The notes under the pieces are model-generated. The model did no database searches. It was not told where the DNA came from and saw only the letters and a program-made list of their open reading frames with translations. Source: an uncultured Clostridium sp. (GTDB taxonomy: Bacteria; Bacillota; Clostridia; Lachnospirales; Lachnospiraceae). From it: a stretch of DNA of 64,000 bases. Position 1 is the stretch's first letter. Each line of letters opens with the position of its first letter. Below are positions 26,353 through 34,577 of this stretch, piece by piece. Made by a program: the position numbers and the translations under genes. Location: positions 1 through 64,000 of the forward strand of contig CAMEFI010000016.1 in NCBI GenBank assembly GCA_945915475.1, read 5' to 3'.

Positions 26353-27558
26353 ATGAAAAATGATAGGAAACGAATCTATGGAATTACGGTTATATGTGCG
26401 GTTATGGTAATTGCAATTGCTTTTACAATACATTATTTAGTATTTGACGGAGGATCTGACAAAAAGATTAAGGCCGGATTTGTATACGTGGGAGATACAA
26501 GTACCGGATATACAAATAATTTTTTTAGAGTTCAGAATGCCATAGAAAAAAGCTATGATGGAAGGGTGGAAACCATCCCTAAATTCAATGTGCCGGATGA
26601 GAAGGTAGAGGGAGCATTGGAAGAATTGGTAGAAGAGGGCTGTGATCTGATCTTTACGACTAGTTATGGATACGGAGAGAAAACAAAGGAATTTGCTAAG
26701 GAGCATCCACAGATTCAGTTTTGCCAAGCTACTTGCGGTAATGCAAATGAAGATCCCTGCTTAAGTAATTATCATACATTTATGGGTAATATTTATCAGG
26801 GCAGATATATTTCCGGTGCTGTGGCAGGATTGAAGTTGAAGGAATTAATTGAAGATGGAAAGATTACGGTGGAACAGGCTAAGGCGGGATATGTTGGAGC
26901 CTATCCGTATGCAGAGGTGATTTCAGGCTATACAGCATTTTTTCTGGGAATTCGGTCTGTGGTGCCGGAGGCGACAATGACGGTAAAATATACCAATACA
27001 TGGGGAGATTATCATTTGGAAAAAGAATGTACCAGGGAATTGATTGAGGAAGGCTGTGTGATCATCTCACAACATTCTGATACGGCTGGTCCGGCGGTGG
27101 CATGTGAAGAGACGGACCCATCGCAGGTGGTATATTATATTAGTTATAATGAAAGTATGGCAGATGTTGCACCTACCACCTATCTGACCGGTTCTAAGAT
27201 CAATTGGGAACCATATATGATGCAGGCAGTAGAGGCGGTACTTTCTGACAAAGAGATTGAAAAGTGTGTAAAAGGAAATATCAATGGAAAGGATGCGGGA
27301 GCCGGATTTGAATATGATTGGGTGCAAATGCTGGATATTAATGAATTTGCGGCTGCCCGGGGAACAAAAGAACGGGTGGATGAGCTGGTTCGGGAATTTC
27401 AGCAAAATAAGATAGAGGTCTTTCAAGGAGAATATACAGGAGTGAATCCGGATGACCCTTCCGATGTGATAGATCTAAGAGAGGCATATAAAGAAAATGC
27501 CACAAGTTCTGCACCAACATTTCATTATATTCTGAAGGATGTTATTACAATCGAATAG
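26353..27558 (+). CDS. BMP-family (PnrA/Med-type) substrate-binding protein, membrane anchored
   Basis: The 401-residue protein has an uncleaved-looking N-terminal membrane helix (residues ~8-30) with no lipobox cysteine. A BMP-type periplasmic-binding fold follows: KAGFVYVGDTSTGYTNNFF, ELVEEGCDLIFTTSYGYGEKTKEFAKEHPQIQF, MGNIYQGRYISGAVAGLKL, AGYVGAYPYAEVISGYTAFFLGIRSV and GCVIISQHSDTAG. The family binds purine nucleosides or related ligands outside the cell. No ABC permease or ATPase gene is nearby. Its start lies 1 base after the stop of the propeller/HD-GYP gene, so translational coupling is likely and it may present a ligand to that receptor; this link is inference. Confidence 0.85.
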   Translation: MKNDRKRIYGITVICAVMVIAIAFTIHYLVFDGGSDKKIKAGFVYVGDTSTGYTNNFFRVQNAIEKSYDGRVETIPKFNVPDEKVEGALEELVEEGCDLIFTTSYGYGEKTKEFAKEHPQIQFCQATCGNANEDPCLSNYHTFMGNIYQGRYISGAVAGLKLKELIEDGKITVEQAKAGYVGAYPYAEVISGYTAFFLGIRSVVPEATMTVKYTNTWGDYHLEKECTRELIEEGCVIISQHSDTAGPAVACEETDPSQVVYYISYNESMADVAPTTYLTGSKINWEPYMMQAVEAVLSDKEIEKCVKGNINGKDAGAGFEYDWVQMLDINEFAAARGTKERVDELVREFQQNKIEVFQGEYTGVNPDDPSDVIDLREAYKENATSSAPTFHYILKDVITIE

Positions 27559-27570
27559 GGAAATATCGAC

Positions 27571-27626
27571 GAATACCCCTTTTTTGTGCTATAATTGTTA
27601 ATTATATAAGACGGAAAGGGGTATTT
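27571..27626 (+). promoter_or_regulatory. Extended -10 promoter inside an inverted repeat that can mask a ribosome binding site
   Basis: GAATACCCCTTT (27571-27582) can pair with AAAGGGGTATTTTC near 27615-27626, which contains the AAAGGGG ribosome binding site of the next gene. Between the arms lies TGCTATAAT (27587-27595), an extended -10. Transcripts from this promoter would lack the left arm; read-through transcripts would carry the full hairpin. Confidence 0.5.
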
Positions 27627-27629
27627 TCG

Positions 27630-29231
27630 ATGGGACAGACATCAGAAAATAGACCGGTGACACATGTCTGTGTGGGCATTCTTGCGCATGTAGATGCAGG
27701 AAAGACAACTTTATCGGAGAGTTTATTATATGAGAGTGGAATGATTTCAAAGCCGGGAAGGGTAGATGATCAGAATGCGTTTTTAGATACAGATGCTTTA
27801 GAACGTGCAAGAGGAATCACTATATTTTCAAAACAGGCTGTGATTCCATATGCAGATAAGGTGATCACTTTATTAGATACATCGGGACATGTGGATTTTT
27901 CTGCGGAGATGGAACGGGCTTTGTGGGTGATGGATTATGCAATTCTGGTGATCAGCGGTGCGGATGGTGTGCAGGGACATACCAGGACACTTTGGCGTTT
28001 GCTTAAGAGGTATAATATCCCGGTCTTTTTGTTTGTAAATAAGATGGATCAGCCGGCGGCAGACCGGGAACGCTTGATGGCAGAATTGAAAGAACAGTTA
28101 GATTCCGGTTGCGTAGATTTTACCTATCCTCAGAGGAAGGACTGGCAGGAAGAAGTGGCAGTTTGCGATGAGACGCTGATGGAACGCTATTTAGAAGATG
28201 GTGACGTGACACACCGGGACATTTGTGATTTGATTGCAATGCGTAAGGTTTTTCCATGTTTTTTTGGTTCAGCATTGAAAATGTCCGGGACAAAAGAATT
28301 TCTTCACGCCATTTCTGATTATATGTATCAGTCGGAACCGGGAGAGAAATTTGGAGCAAGAGTCTATAAGATTGCAAGAGATTCCCAGGGAAACCGTTTG
28401 ACTTATCTGAAGGTAACAAGTGGAAGACTGAAAGTAAAGGATTTGCTCTCAGAATGGGAAGAGAAGGTTAATCAGATTCGAATCTATTCCGGAGAAAAAT
28501 ATGAGACGGTAAATGAGGCAGAATCGGGAACATTATGTGCAGTGACAGGACTTAGTAAGACTCGTCCCGGAGAAGGTCTGGGTATGGAATCTGACGCAGA
28601 GCTTCCGGTATTAGAACCGGTATTGACTTATGAAGTGGAATTACCTCAGGAGATGGACGCTGCACGGATGCTGCCGATGCTAAAAGAGTTGGAAGAGGAA
28701 GAGCCGGAACTGCATGTGTTATGGAGGGAAGAAACAGGCACTATTCAGGTAAAGCTCATGGGAGAAGTGCAGATTGAGGTACTTCGAAGAATCATATTTG
28801 ACCGGTACCGGGTGGACGTACATTTTGGAACCGGGCAGATTACATACAAAGAGACCATTGCGAATACGGTGGAGGGAATTGGACATTTTGAGCCTTTGCG
28901 ACACTATGCGGAGGTGCATTTACGAATGGAACCGGGAGAGCCGGGAAGCGGAATGCAGTTTTTAGCAGATTGCAGTGAGGATATATTGGATAAGAATTGG
29001 CAGCGATTGATACTGACCCACTTAGAAGAAAGAGAACATATTGGAGTATTGACCGGGTCACCCATTACCGATATACGGATTACAGTTGTCTCGGGACGGG
29101 CGCATACAAAACATACAGAAGGTGGGGATTTCCGACAGGCAACATACCGGGCAGTAAGGCAGGGGCTGATGCAGGCAGAAACGGTATTGCTAGAGCCGTA
29201 TTACTCCTTTCGGAAGTACCTGCACAGATGA
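27630..29231 (+). CDS. TetM-like translational GTPase, N-terminal part of a frameshifted GTPase-NYN gene
   Basis: The 533-residue frame encodes an EF-G/TetM-type GTPase: AHVDAGKTTLSESLL (P-loop), RGITIFSKQA, LLDTSGHVDF, FVNKMDQP, then domain II, III and IV segments (GQITYKETI, VVSGRAHTKHTEGGDFRQATYRAVRQGL). Known relatives remove tetracycline from the ribosome, but chromosomal homologues of this type in Lachnospiraceae are not necessarily resistance proteins. The frame breaks off in LLEPYYSF (nucleotides ~29208-29214), where TetM-like proteins continue with their last domain. That continuation is in the +2 frame starting with EVPAQMIGRAMTDVENM. One missing base explains it. The ATG at 27630 follows AAAGGGG, which an upstream inverted repeat can pair with. 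Confidence 0.85.
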   Translation: MGQTSENRPVTHVCVGILAHVDAGKTTLSESLLYESGMISKPGRVDDQNAFLDTDALERARGITIFSKQAVIPYADKVITLLDTSGHVDFSAEMERALWVMDYAILVISGADGVQGHTRTLWRLLKRYNIPVFLFVNKMDQPAADRERLMAELKEQLDSGCVDFTYPQRKDWQEEVAVCDETLMERYLEDGDVTHRDICDLIAMRKVFPCFFGSALKMSGTKEFLHAISDYMYQSEPGEKFGARVYKIARDSQGNRLTYLKVTSGRLKVKDLLSEWEEKVNQIRIYSGEKYETVNEAESGTLCAVTGLSKTRPGEGLGMESDAELPVLEPVLTYEVELPQEMDAARMLPMLKELEEEEPELHVLWREETGTIQVKLMGEVQIEVLRRIIFDRYRVDVHFGTGQITYKETIANTVEGIGHFEPLRHYAEVHLRMEPGEPGSGMQFLADCSEDILDKNWQRLILTHLEEREHIGVLTGSPITDIRITVVSGRAHTKHTEGGDFRQATYRAVRQGLMQAETVLLEPYYSFRKYLHR

Positions 29232-30202
29232 TCGGACGTGCCATGACAGATGTGGAAAATATGCAGGGAACATTTACTCCACCGGAATTAGGGACAGAGA
29301 TGGCGGTCTTATCCGGAAGCGTACCGGTGGCAACTATGCAGAATTATCAGGTTGAGATGAATTCCTATACAAAAGGGCGGGGAAACCTTGTGTGTACATT
29401 ACAGGGATATGGACCCTGCCATAATACAGAGGAAGTGGTAGAGGCTTTTGATTATGAGCCGGATGATGATGTCGCGAATCCGTCTTCATCTGTGTTCTGC
29501 GCCCATGGAGCAGGTTTTATTGTGCCATGGAATCAGGTGCCGGAGTATATGCATATGGAAAGTACTCTTCATTTGGAAGAAAAGAAAGAAGATATCCCGT
29601 CGAGGGGAAAAATTGGTGTTGTGGATCTGTCTATTGATGAGGAGCAGATAGAAGCGATTCTGAATCGGACGTATCATGCCAATGAGAAGGCTTCTAAGCA
29701 TTATTATAAGAAACAGACAAAGGCTCCGGTATATCATTATAAGACACAGGCTGCACCACGTTTTAAGGACCGTTACCTGATTGTGGATGGGTATAATATT
29801 GTACATGCATGGGATGATCTGGCATGCCTGATAGAGGATAATTTAGAAGGTGCCAGAATGAAACTATTAGATATTTTATGTAATTATCAGGGCTTTCTCA
29901 AATGTGAGATCATAGTTGTTTTTGATGCATATAAGGTAAAGGGAAATATTGGTGAGATGTTTGATTACCACAATATTCATGTGGTCTACACGAAGGAGGC
30001 CGAGACGGCTGATTCTTACATCGAGAAACTGACACACCGCATATCCAAAGATTATTATGTGACGGTTGCAACTTCAGATGGATTGGTACAGTTGATTACA
30101 AGGGGGCAGAATTGTATGATTATGTCTGCAAGAGAACTCAGAGAAGACGTGGAAAGAGTGAACGAAGAGATTCGTAACTATTTGCGGCTGGATGATGAAT
30201 GA
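28997..30202 (+). CDS. C-terminal part of the frameshifted gene: EF-G domain V-like segment plus NYN (YacP-like) nuclease domain
   Basis: Only the sequence from about 29212 on is meaningful; the earlier codons overlap the GTPase frame. It continues the GTPase with EVPAQMIGRAMTDVENMQG and GYGPCHNTEEVVEAFDYEP, then a linker, then a NYN/YacP-like domain: RYLIVDGYNIVHAW, RMKLLDILCNYQG, IIVVFDAYKVKG, ETADSYIEKLTHRI, TVATSDGLVQLITRGQNCMIMSARELREDV. The acidic residues of these motifs form the metal site in PIN-like RNases. No ribosome binding site precedes an ATG in this frame after the break, so separate translation is unlikely. The intact parent protein would be about 857 residues. Confidence 0.8.
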   Translation: MAAIDTDPLRRKRTYWSIDRVTHYRYTDYSCLGTGAYKTYRRWGFPTGNIPGSKAGADAGRNGIARAVLLLSEVPAQMIGRAMTDVENMQGTFTPPELGTEMAVLSGSVPVATMQNYQVEMNSYTKGRGNLVCTLQGYGPCHNTEEVVEAFDYEPDDDVANPSSSVFCAHGAGFIVPWNQVPEYMHMESTLHLEEKKEDIPSRGKIGVVDLSIDEEQIEAILNRTYHANEKASKHYYKKQTKAPVYHYKTQAAPRFKDRYLIVDGYNIVHAWDDLACLIEDNLEGARMKLLDILCNYQGFLKCEIIVVFDAYKVKGNIGEMFDYHNIHVVYTKEAETADSYIEKLTHRISKDYYVTVATSDGLVQLITRGQNCMIMSARELREDVERVNEEIRNYLRLDDE

Positions 30203-30257
30203 GAATTGGATGAACTGTATGATGAGCAATTATTGGAATCCTATACAGAACATAGCA

Positions 30258-30305
30258 ATACGGAAGAACCCTCTTATAAGAGGATATCTTCCGTATTTTT
30301 TTTAA
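30258..30305 (+). terminator. Terminator after the GTPase-NYN gene
   Basis: The perfect arms ATACGGAAGA (30258-30267) and TCTTCCGTAT (30287-30296) are followed by ten T residues. The stem overlaps the 3' end of the convergent glycosyltransferase gene. Confidence 0.85.
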
Positions 30306-31599
30306 TAATATCCGTAAGTAAATGATACATCTTGATCTCGTCCTCTGTAAAATGTTCAAAACAGATGTGGGAGAAGTCTTCCGGTATCGTATTCATGTCA
30401 GCCAGTACAACCTGTGCAGGTCCAAGAAACGAGATGTCAATAATGCTGCGGCTGCGGTTGGTTATTTGTATGAATTCCCGCTTGACAAGATGCTGAAGAA
30501 GAGAAGCGGTCTTGCGCTTGGAATAACCACATAAGTCAGCCAGTGTTGTAACGCTGTTAATATGGATATTCTGAACTAGCATAAAGAGGACAATAACTTC
30601 TTCTAAGGTAAGATTATTTTTGGCGGCAATCGTTCCGCATAGTCGTTCAAACAGCTTGCGCATTCGGTAAAGTTCACCGGCAATCCCATCTAACCGTATA
30701 GCTTCTTCAATGACTTTTGAACGTTCTTTGCCAAGCTTTTGGACACCTTTCATAGGAATAGGAGGCAATGTATTATCTTTGGCGGAAGCGAAGAAGAAAG
30801 AATACACATGTAACCGGATATTTTCATAATCTTCTTCCTTGTAGGTATCTTTATAAAACTGATTATAATAATCAAAGACATTTAACTTGGTCTTGATGGT
30901 GTTACTAATGGAAAATCCCTGGCTTACAAGACTTCCTTTTCTTTTAAAATAATAATACACGGGTGCCTGTAAAGCATAAAAGGTGTTGGAGTGTCGGATA
31001 TATTCGAGATTGAATAAAAAATCTTCACACCAACTGATGTTGCTGTCCATACGGATATGATGTTCTTTGATTATTTGAGCCCGGTATAGCTTGTTCCATA
31101 GAACTCCATAGTAGAAGTCTGCCGGATTCTCTACCATATAATTTGCAAATTCCTGTCGGGTAAGCAGATGGTCGTCTTCGATATCTCCTTTTTGGGAAAT
31201 GCGTTCGCCCACAACCCGGTAAAAGTCTGCAATGACTAAATCACATTGTTGTTCCAAAGCACAGCGTACCAGTAGTTTCGTGGAATCTGGTGGAATCCAG
31301 TCATCACTGTCTAGAAATTGAATATATTCTCCTTTACACAGGGAAAGAGCAAAGTTACGGGTGGAAGATACTCCGCAATTCTTGCGATGATAGACATTAA
31401 TCCGGTTATCATTCTTTGCATAATTGTCTAATATCTCTCCGGAAGAATCTGTACTTCCATCATCTACTAACAGTAGTTCATAATTTTTATATTCCTGATG
31501 TAAGATACTGTCAATACAACGCGCGAGATAATCCTGGGCATTGTAGACAGGTACAATAATACTTACGAGTGGTTTTGCATTCTTCATAACTGTTCTCAC
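30274..31599 (-). CDS. Family 2 glycosyltransferase fused to a C-terminal MarR-like winged helix
   Basis: The 441-residue protein starts with a GT2 (GT-A fold) domain: PLVSIIVPVYNAQDYL, LLVDDGSTDSSGEI and the metal-binding LDSDDW near residue 105. It continues through acceptor-side helices to about residue 250. Residues ~330-410 look like a MarR-type winged helix (NNLTLEEVIVLFMLVQN, LADLCGYSKRKTASLLQHLVKREFIQI). I do not know a characterised protein with this combination. No membrane helix is visible, so it is cytosolic. The start is a GTG at 31599 (AAAGGA 12 bases upstream) or an ATG at 31587. It follows maf by 9 bases. Sugar donor and acceptor are unknown. Confidence 0.8.
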   Translation of the reverse strand: MRTVMKNAKPLVSIIVPVYNAQDYLARCIDSILHQEYKNYELLLVDDGSTDSSGEILDNYAKNDNRINVYHRKNCGVSSTRNFALSLCKGEYIQFLDSDDWIPPDSTKLLVRCALEQQCDLVIADFYRVVGERISQKGDIEDDHLLTRQEFANYMVENPADFYYGVLWNKLYRAQIIKEHHIRMDSNISWCEDFLFNLEYIRHSNTFYALQAPVYYYFKRKGSLVSQGFSISNTIKTKLNVFDYYNQFYKDTYKEEDYENIRLHVYSFFFASAKDNTLPPIPMKGVQKLGKERSKVIEEAIRLDGIAGELYRMRKLFERLCGTIAAKNNLTLEEVIVLFMLVQNIHINSVTTLADLCGYSKRKTASLLQHLVKREFIQITNRSRSIIDISFLGPAQVVLADMNTIPEDFSHICFEHFTEDEIKMYHLLTDIIKKNTEDILL

Positions 31600-31608
31600 T
31601 ATCTTTTA

Positions 31609-32199
31609 TTATCCTTTAATGGCCTGATATAATCTTGCGATTGGCAATCCTACTACATTGTTGTAGTCACCTTTAATCTCTTTGACATGTACGGCAAAGG
31701 AACCCTGAATGCCATAAGCCCCAGCTTTATCCATTGAATCACCGGTTGCGATATATTCCTTCAGTTCGTAATCGGAGATGGGATATAACGTAACATCTGT
31801 CCGTTCGTTCATCAGATAAATTTGTTTTTCGTCTTCTTTTCTTAGTATGATTGCAAGTCCTGTATATACCTGGTGAGTACGATCCGACAGCATTTTCAGC
31901 ATATCAAAGGCTTCCTGTTCGTCTGCGGGTTTACCAAGTATCTCGCCGTCATAATAGACAATCGTGTCTGCTCCAATCACCATATAGTCGTTTCCTTTGT
32001 ATTCACTTTTTAGGGACTGGAATACATCATTTGCTTTTTGCAAGGCAAGGTCTTCTGCCAGTTTGTCTGGTGAAGTTTCTGTTCGGACTTCTTCTACGGT
32101 AGAAGGCTTGATGGTAAAGTGAAAACCGGCCTGTTTCAATAATTCTGCTCTTCTTGGAGAAGAAGAAGCAAGTATAATCGGAATATTTTTGTCAATCAT
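31609..32199 (-). CDS. maf: Maf-family nucleotide pyrophosphatase
   Basis: The 196-residue cytosolic protein has the Maf/YhdE signature: IILASSSPRRAELL near the N terminus, VIGADTIVYYDGEILGKPADEQEAFDML, the HQVYTGLAI segment, and DKAGAYGIQGSFAVHVKEIKGDYNNVVGLP near the C terminus. Maf proteins hydrolyse dTTP, UTP and modified pyrimidine nucleotides to monophosphates, and have been linked to septum formation in Bacillus. Its start overlaps the stop of the preceding membrane-protein gene by 4 bases, so these minus-strand genes are translationally coupled. Confidence 0.93.
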   Translation of the reverse strand: MIDKNIPIILASSSPRRAELLKQAGFHFTIKPSTVEEVRTETSPDKLAEDLALQKANDVFQSLKSEYKGNDYMVIGADTIVYYDGEILGKPADEQEAFDMLKMLSDRTHQVYTGLAIILRKEDEKQIYLMNERTDVTLYPISDYELKEYIATGDSMDKAGAYGIQGSFAVHVKEIKGDYNNVVGLPIARLYQAIKG

Positions 32200-33437
32200 A
32201 GAATGCCTCCTTCTTTTGCGTCTTCGACGGTGATTTCCTCATTGCTATATCTTGCTTTTTCATACACTTTTGTTAGTACATCAATGTCTTTATCATACAC
32301 CATTCGAACCTGACTGGCAATATCCTTGGGGGTATCGGATCGGTGTAATTCCAATTCCCTGTACTGTTTAATCTGTATCCGGTAAAAACGGCGTATCTTG
32401 GCAGCATAGCTTGTGTCAAAGTGTTCCTGCAGTTCCTTGATAAATGATGTTTTGGCTTTGTCTTGTTTTACGGTCTCTGTTTTGTCGCTCAAGGTAACAA
32501 CAATGTCGGAATCAGATGTGTACCGTGTTAAAAAAGAACGGATGATATGACGCACAATCCGATAGAGGAGATAGAGAACAAAGATAATAAATGCAATCTC
32601 CATAAGAAAGGTCAGTATCTGTGCAAATACAGATGGTTCGGGAATCTGCTGAATTGCCTCCTGAAGATTTTCTTCTTCGGTTACAGCATCTTCCTTGGGG
32701 GAATCGGAGAAGAATAATAGACGCAAAAGAGCAATTCCATATAAAATGAGTTGAAAGACAACGCGCAGCAGCTTCAAGAGGGTATCTCCTGCCAAATACA
32801 GAAAATGATCCAAATGTAGAAATTGTATTAGAATTGTCAATAAGAAGAAGGAGAACAGCAGCATACCCAGAAAGACAGAATTAGTTAACATAATCTTTCT
32901 TGTGGGCATTGTAGTAGCATGTTCGGCTTCTGAAAACATATGGGATAAACCAAATATGAAATACCGGATAAAATGCAGGCCGATAAGGATGAGACCAATG
33001 TAGTATACGCAGGTTGCAAAGGTGTCCTGCTTCAGAATACGGCCGGTAATATACAGAATGGCTACAAATAAAAACAAAAACCATGGTAATTCATTGTATG
33101 GCTGATCACTTCCGTTTTTCCATATGAGCCATGCATGGCCGAATTCAAATACAAATAGGATGATATACAACACCTTATAACAAAGATTCGGATAGGGAAG
33201 AAACCAGATTGGTATCAAAAAAGCTGCGTGCAGCAGGAAGTAGGCAACGGGATGGAAAATGTAACGCTGTATGAGAAACTGCAGCAACAATATTATAGGT
33301 ATACCAAACAGGTAATAAGGTCTGGATATCTGCGTTTCATAAATGGAAAGAACCGTCAAAAAGACAAGGATGTAGGCAAGACAAACAGTGCATGCCCGGC
33401 TTATATTTTTATAAATAGTAAGATTATATTTCGTCAT
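32196..33437 (-). CDS. Multi-pass membrane protein of a MoxR/DUF58 cluster (DUF4129-like tail)
   Basis: The 413-residue protein has eight or so hydrophobic helices in residues 1-300 and a C-terminal cytosolic domain of ~110 residues that ends in KARYSNEEITVEDA. That ending and the position after MoxR and DUF58 genes resemble DUF4129 segments of TgpA-type transglutaminase membrane proteins. The extracellular transglutaminase domain that TgpA proteins carry is missing here; a separate transglutaminase-like gene lies divergently at 35911. The start at 33437 overlaps the end of the DUF58 gene by 14 bases. Function is unknown. Confidence 0.72.
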   Translation of the reverse strand: MTKYNLTIYKNISRACTVCLAYILVFLTVLSIYETQISRPYYLFGIPIILLLQFLIQRYIFHPVAYFLLHAAFLIPIWFLPYPNLCYKVLYIILFVFEFGHAWLIWKNGSDQPYNELPWFLFLFVAILYITGRILKQDTFATCVYYIGLILIGLHFIRYFIFGLSHMFSEAEHATTMPTRKIMLTNSVFLGMLLFSFFLLTILIQFLHLDHFLYLAGDTLLKLLRVVFQLILYGIALLRLLFFSDSPKEDAVTEEENLQEAIQQIPEPSVFAQILTFLMEIAFIIFVLYLLYRIVRHIIRSFLTRYTSDSDIVVTLSDKTETVKQDKAKTSFIKELQEHFDTSYAAKIRRFYRIQIKQYRELELHRSDTPKDIASQVRMVYDKDIDVLTKVYEKARYSNEEITVEDAKEGGIL

Positions 33438-34566
33438 TTGTTATCTCCCAAAAGTATACATTAGATAAGGCGCTCAGTTTAATGGACGCTGGTTTACAGG
33501 AAGCCGGATAATCAGGACAGATAAAAGAAAGGGAATATCCCTGGTCCTGAATATTCTTACAACAGTTCAATAAGTCCGGGTTACGGTAATTGGATAAGAT
33601 AATATAGGAAATGTTCTCATTTGCTTTCGTAGTGGAATCCCGGTGTGTCTGTACAAGGGATATAAAATCAACAGGAGTGTCATTAATATCTACACGGGAT
33701 ATGCCTTGAAACAATGTGTGCAGATGCTCTGTTCCCATACCTTCTGCAATAGAAAGAGGATTCCGGGTAAAAGGATCTGACAGATTAATATGTAGGGAAA
33801 CGGAAAAACCATAGCTTATCATTTGTTGGATCAATGTGGCTGCGATACTTAAGATGTATTCTTTGAGGCGTTCCGTGTGCCCTGGCTTTAGTGTATCAAG
33901 ATTTACAAAAAGCGCAACATGTGACTGTTCGCTTGCAAAAAAGGTGTTTACCTGAAGTCTTCCATTCCTGGCAGAGGATTTCCAATTGATATAACGCATG
34001 GAATCACCGGAATGGTAATCACGAATTCCACGAAAGGAGAGGGGATCTTCATATAGATTTCTTGTAATCAGGTCTCCGATGATGGAATGGGTAAGATTCA
34101 GTTCTTTTTGATTTGTAAGCAACATCGGATATACATACAGGGCTGCCGTGTTTGAGGAAACAGCAGCATATGTTTTGGTTAAAAACAGATCTTTAGCCAC
34201 TAAATGAACCGAATCAATGGTGTAGTAGCCTCGTTTTGTGACACGAAATGAAAGAATTCTGGTAATCTGTTGGTTGCCAAGAATGGAAAATGCATCATTT
34301 CGGTAATAATGATCGGAAATGGCGGAACTATCGGATTGCTCAAAAACAAAACTTTTAGAGGTGTGAAATTTTGCAAACAGAACAGAAAGTGGTAATCGTT
34401 TCCGGTTTGTAATTGTTTCGGTAAGCTTCACCTCGTCGCCGATATGAGAATAGCTTTTGTTATAGTCGATTGTCACAGACAGATTATCGTCCCAGTGATT
34501 CCGGTAATATGAATCCTGCAGAAAATAAAGTGTGATGGCAATGGCAATGGCAGCAATATATTGCAT
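33424..34566 (-). CDS. DUF58-domain protein
   Basis: The 380-residue protein has one N-terminal membrane helix (residues ~1-15) and a beta-rich region. The DUF58 core follows: DPLSFRGIRDYHSGDSMRYINWKSSARNGRLQVNTFFASEQ. After it comes a von Willebrand A-like fold (VALFVNLDT). DUF58 proteins usually occur next to MoxR AAA+ ATPases and are thought to be their partners in assembling or activating envelope proteins, though the role is poorly defined. The gene lies 11 bases after the MoxR gene on the minus strand and overlaps the next gene by 14 bases. Confidence 0.88.
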   Translation of the reverse strand: MQYIAAIAIAITLYFLQDSYYRNHWDDNLSVTIDYNKSYSHIGDEVKLTETITNRKRLPLSVLFAKFHTSKSFVFEQSDSSAISDHYYRNDAFSILGNQQITRILSFRVTKRGYYTIDSVHLVAKDLFLTKTYAAVSSNTAALYVYPMLLTNQKELNLTHSIIGDLITRNLYEDPLSFRGIRDYHSGDSMRYINWKSSARNGRLQVNTFFASEQSHVALFVNLDTLKPGHTERLKEYILSIAATLIQQMISYGFSVSLHINLSDPFTRNPLSIAEGMGTEHLHTLFQGISRVDINDTPVDFISLVQTHRDSTTKANENISYIILSNYRNPDLLNCCKNIQDQGYSLSFICPDYPASCKPASIKLSALSNVYFWEITNDEI

Positions 34567-34577
34567 GGGAGACTCCT

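Noticed and set aside
28997-29211. First ~72 codons of the downstream frame in the GTPase-NYN locus
   Set aside because: They overlap the GTPase frame and show no similarity; only the part after ~29212 continues the protein.
27630-29231. Acquired tetracycline resistance gene
   Set aside because: The GTPase is TetM-like, but it is fused to a NYN domain, has native-looking base composition, is frameshifted and has no mobile element beside it. Resistance is not supported.
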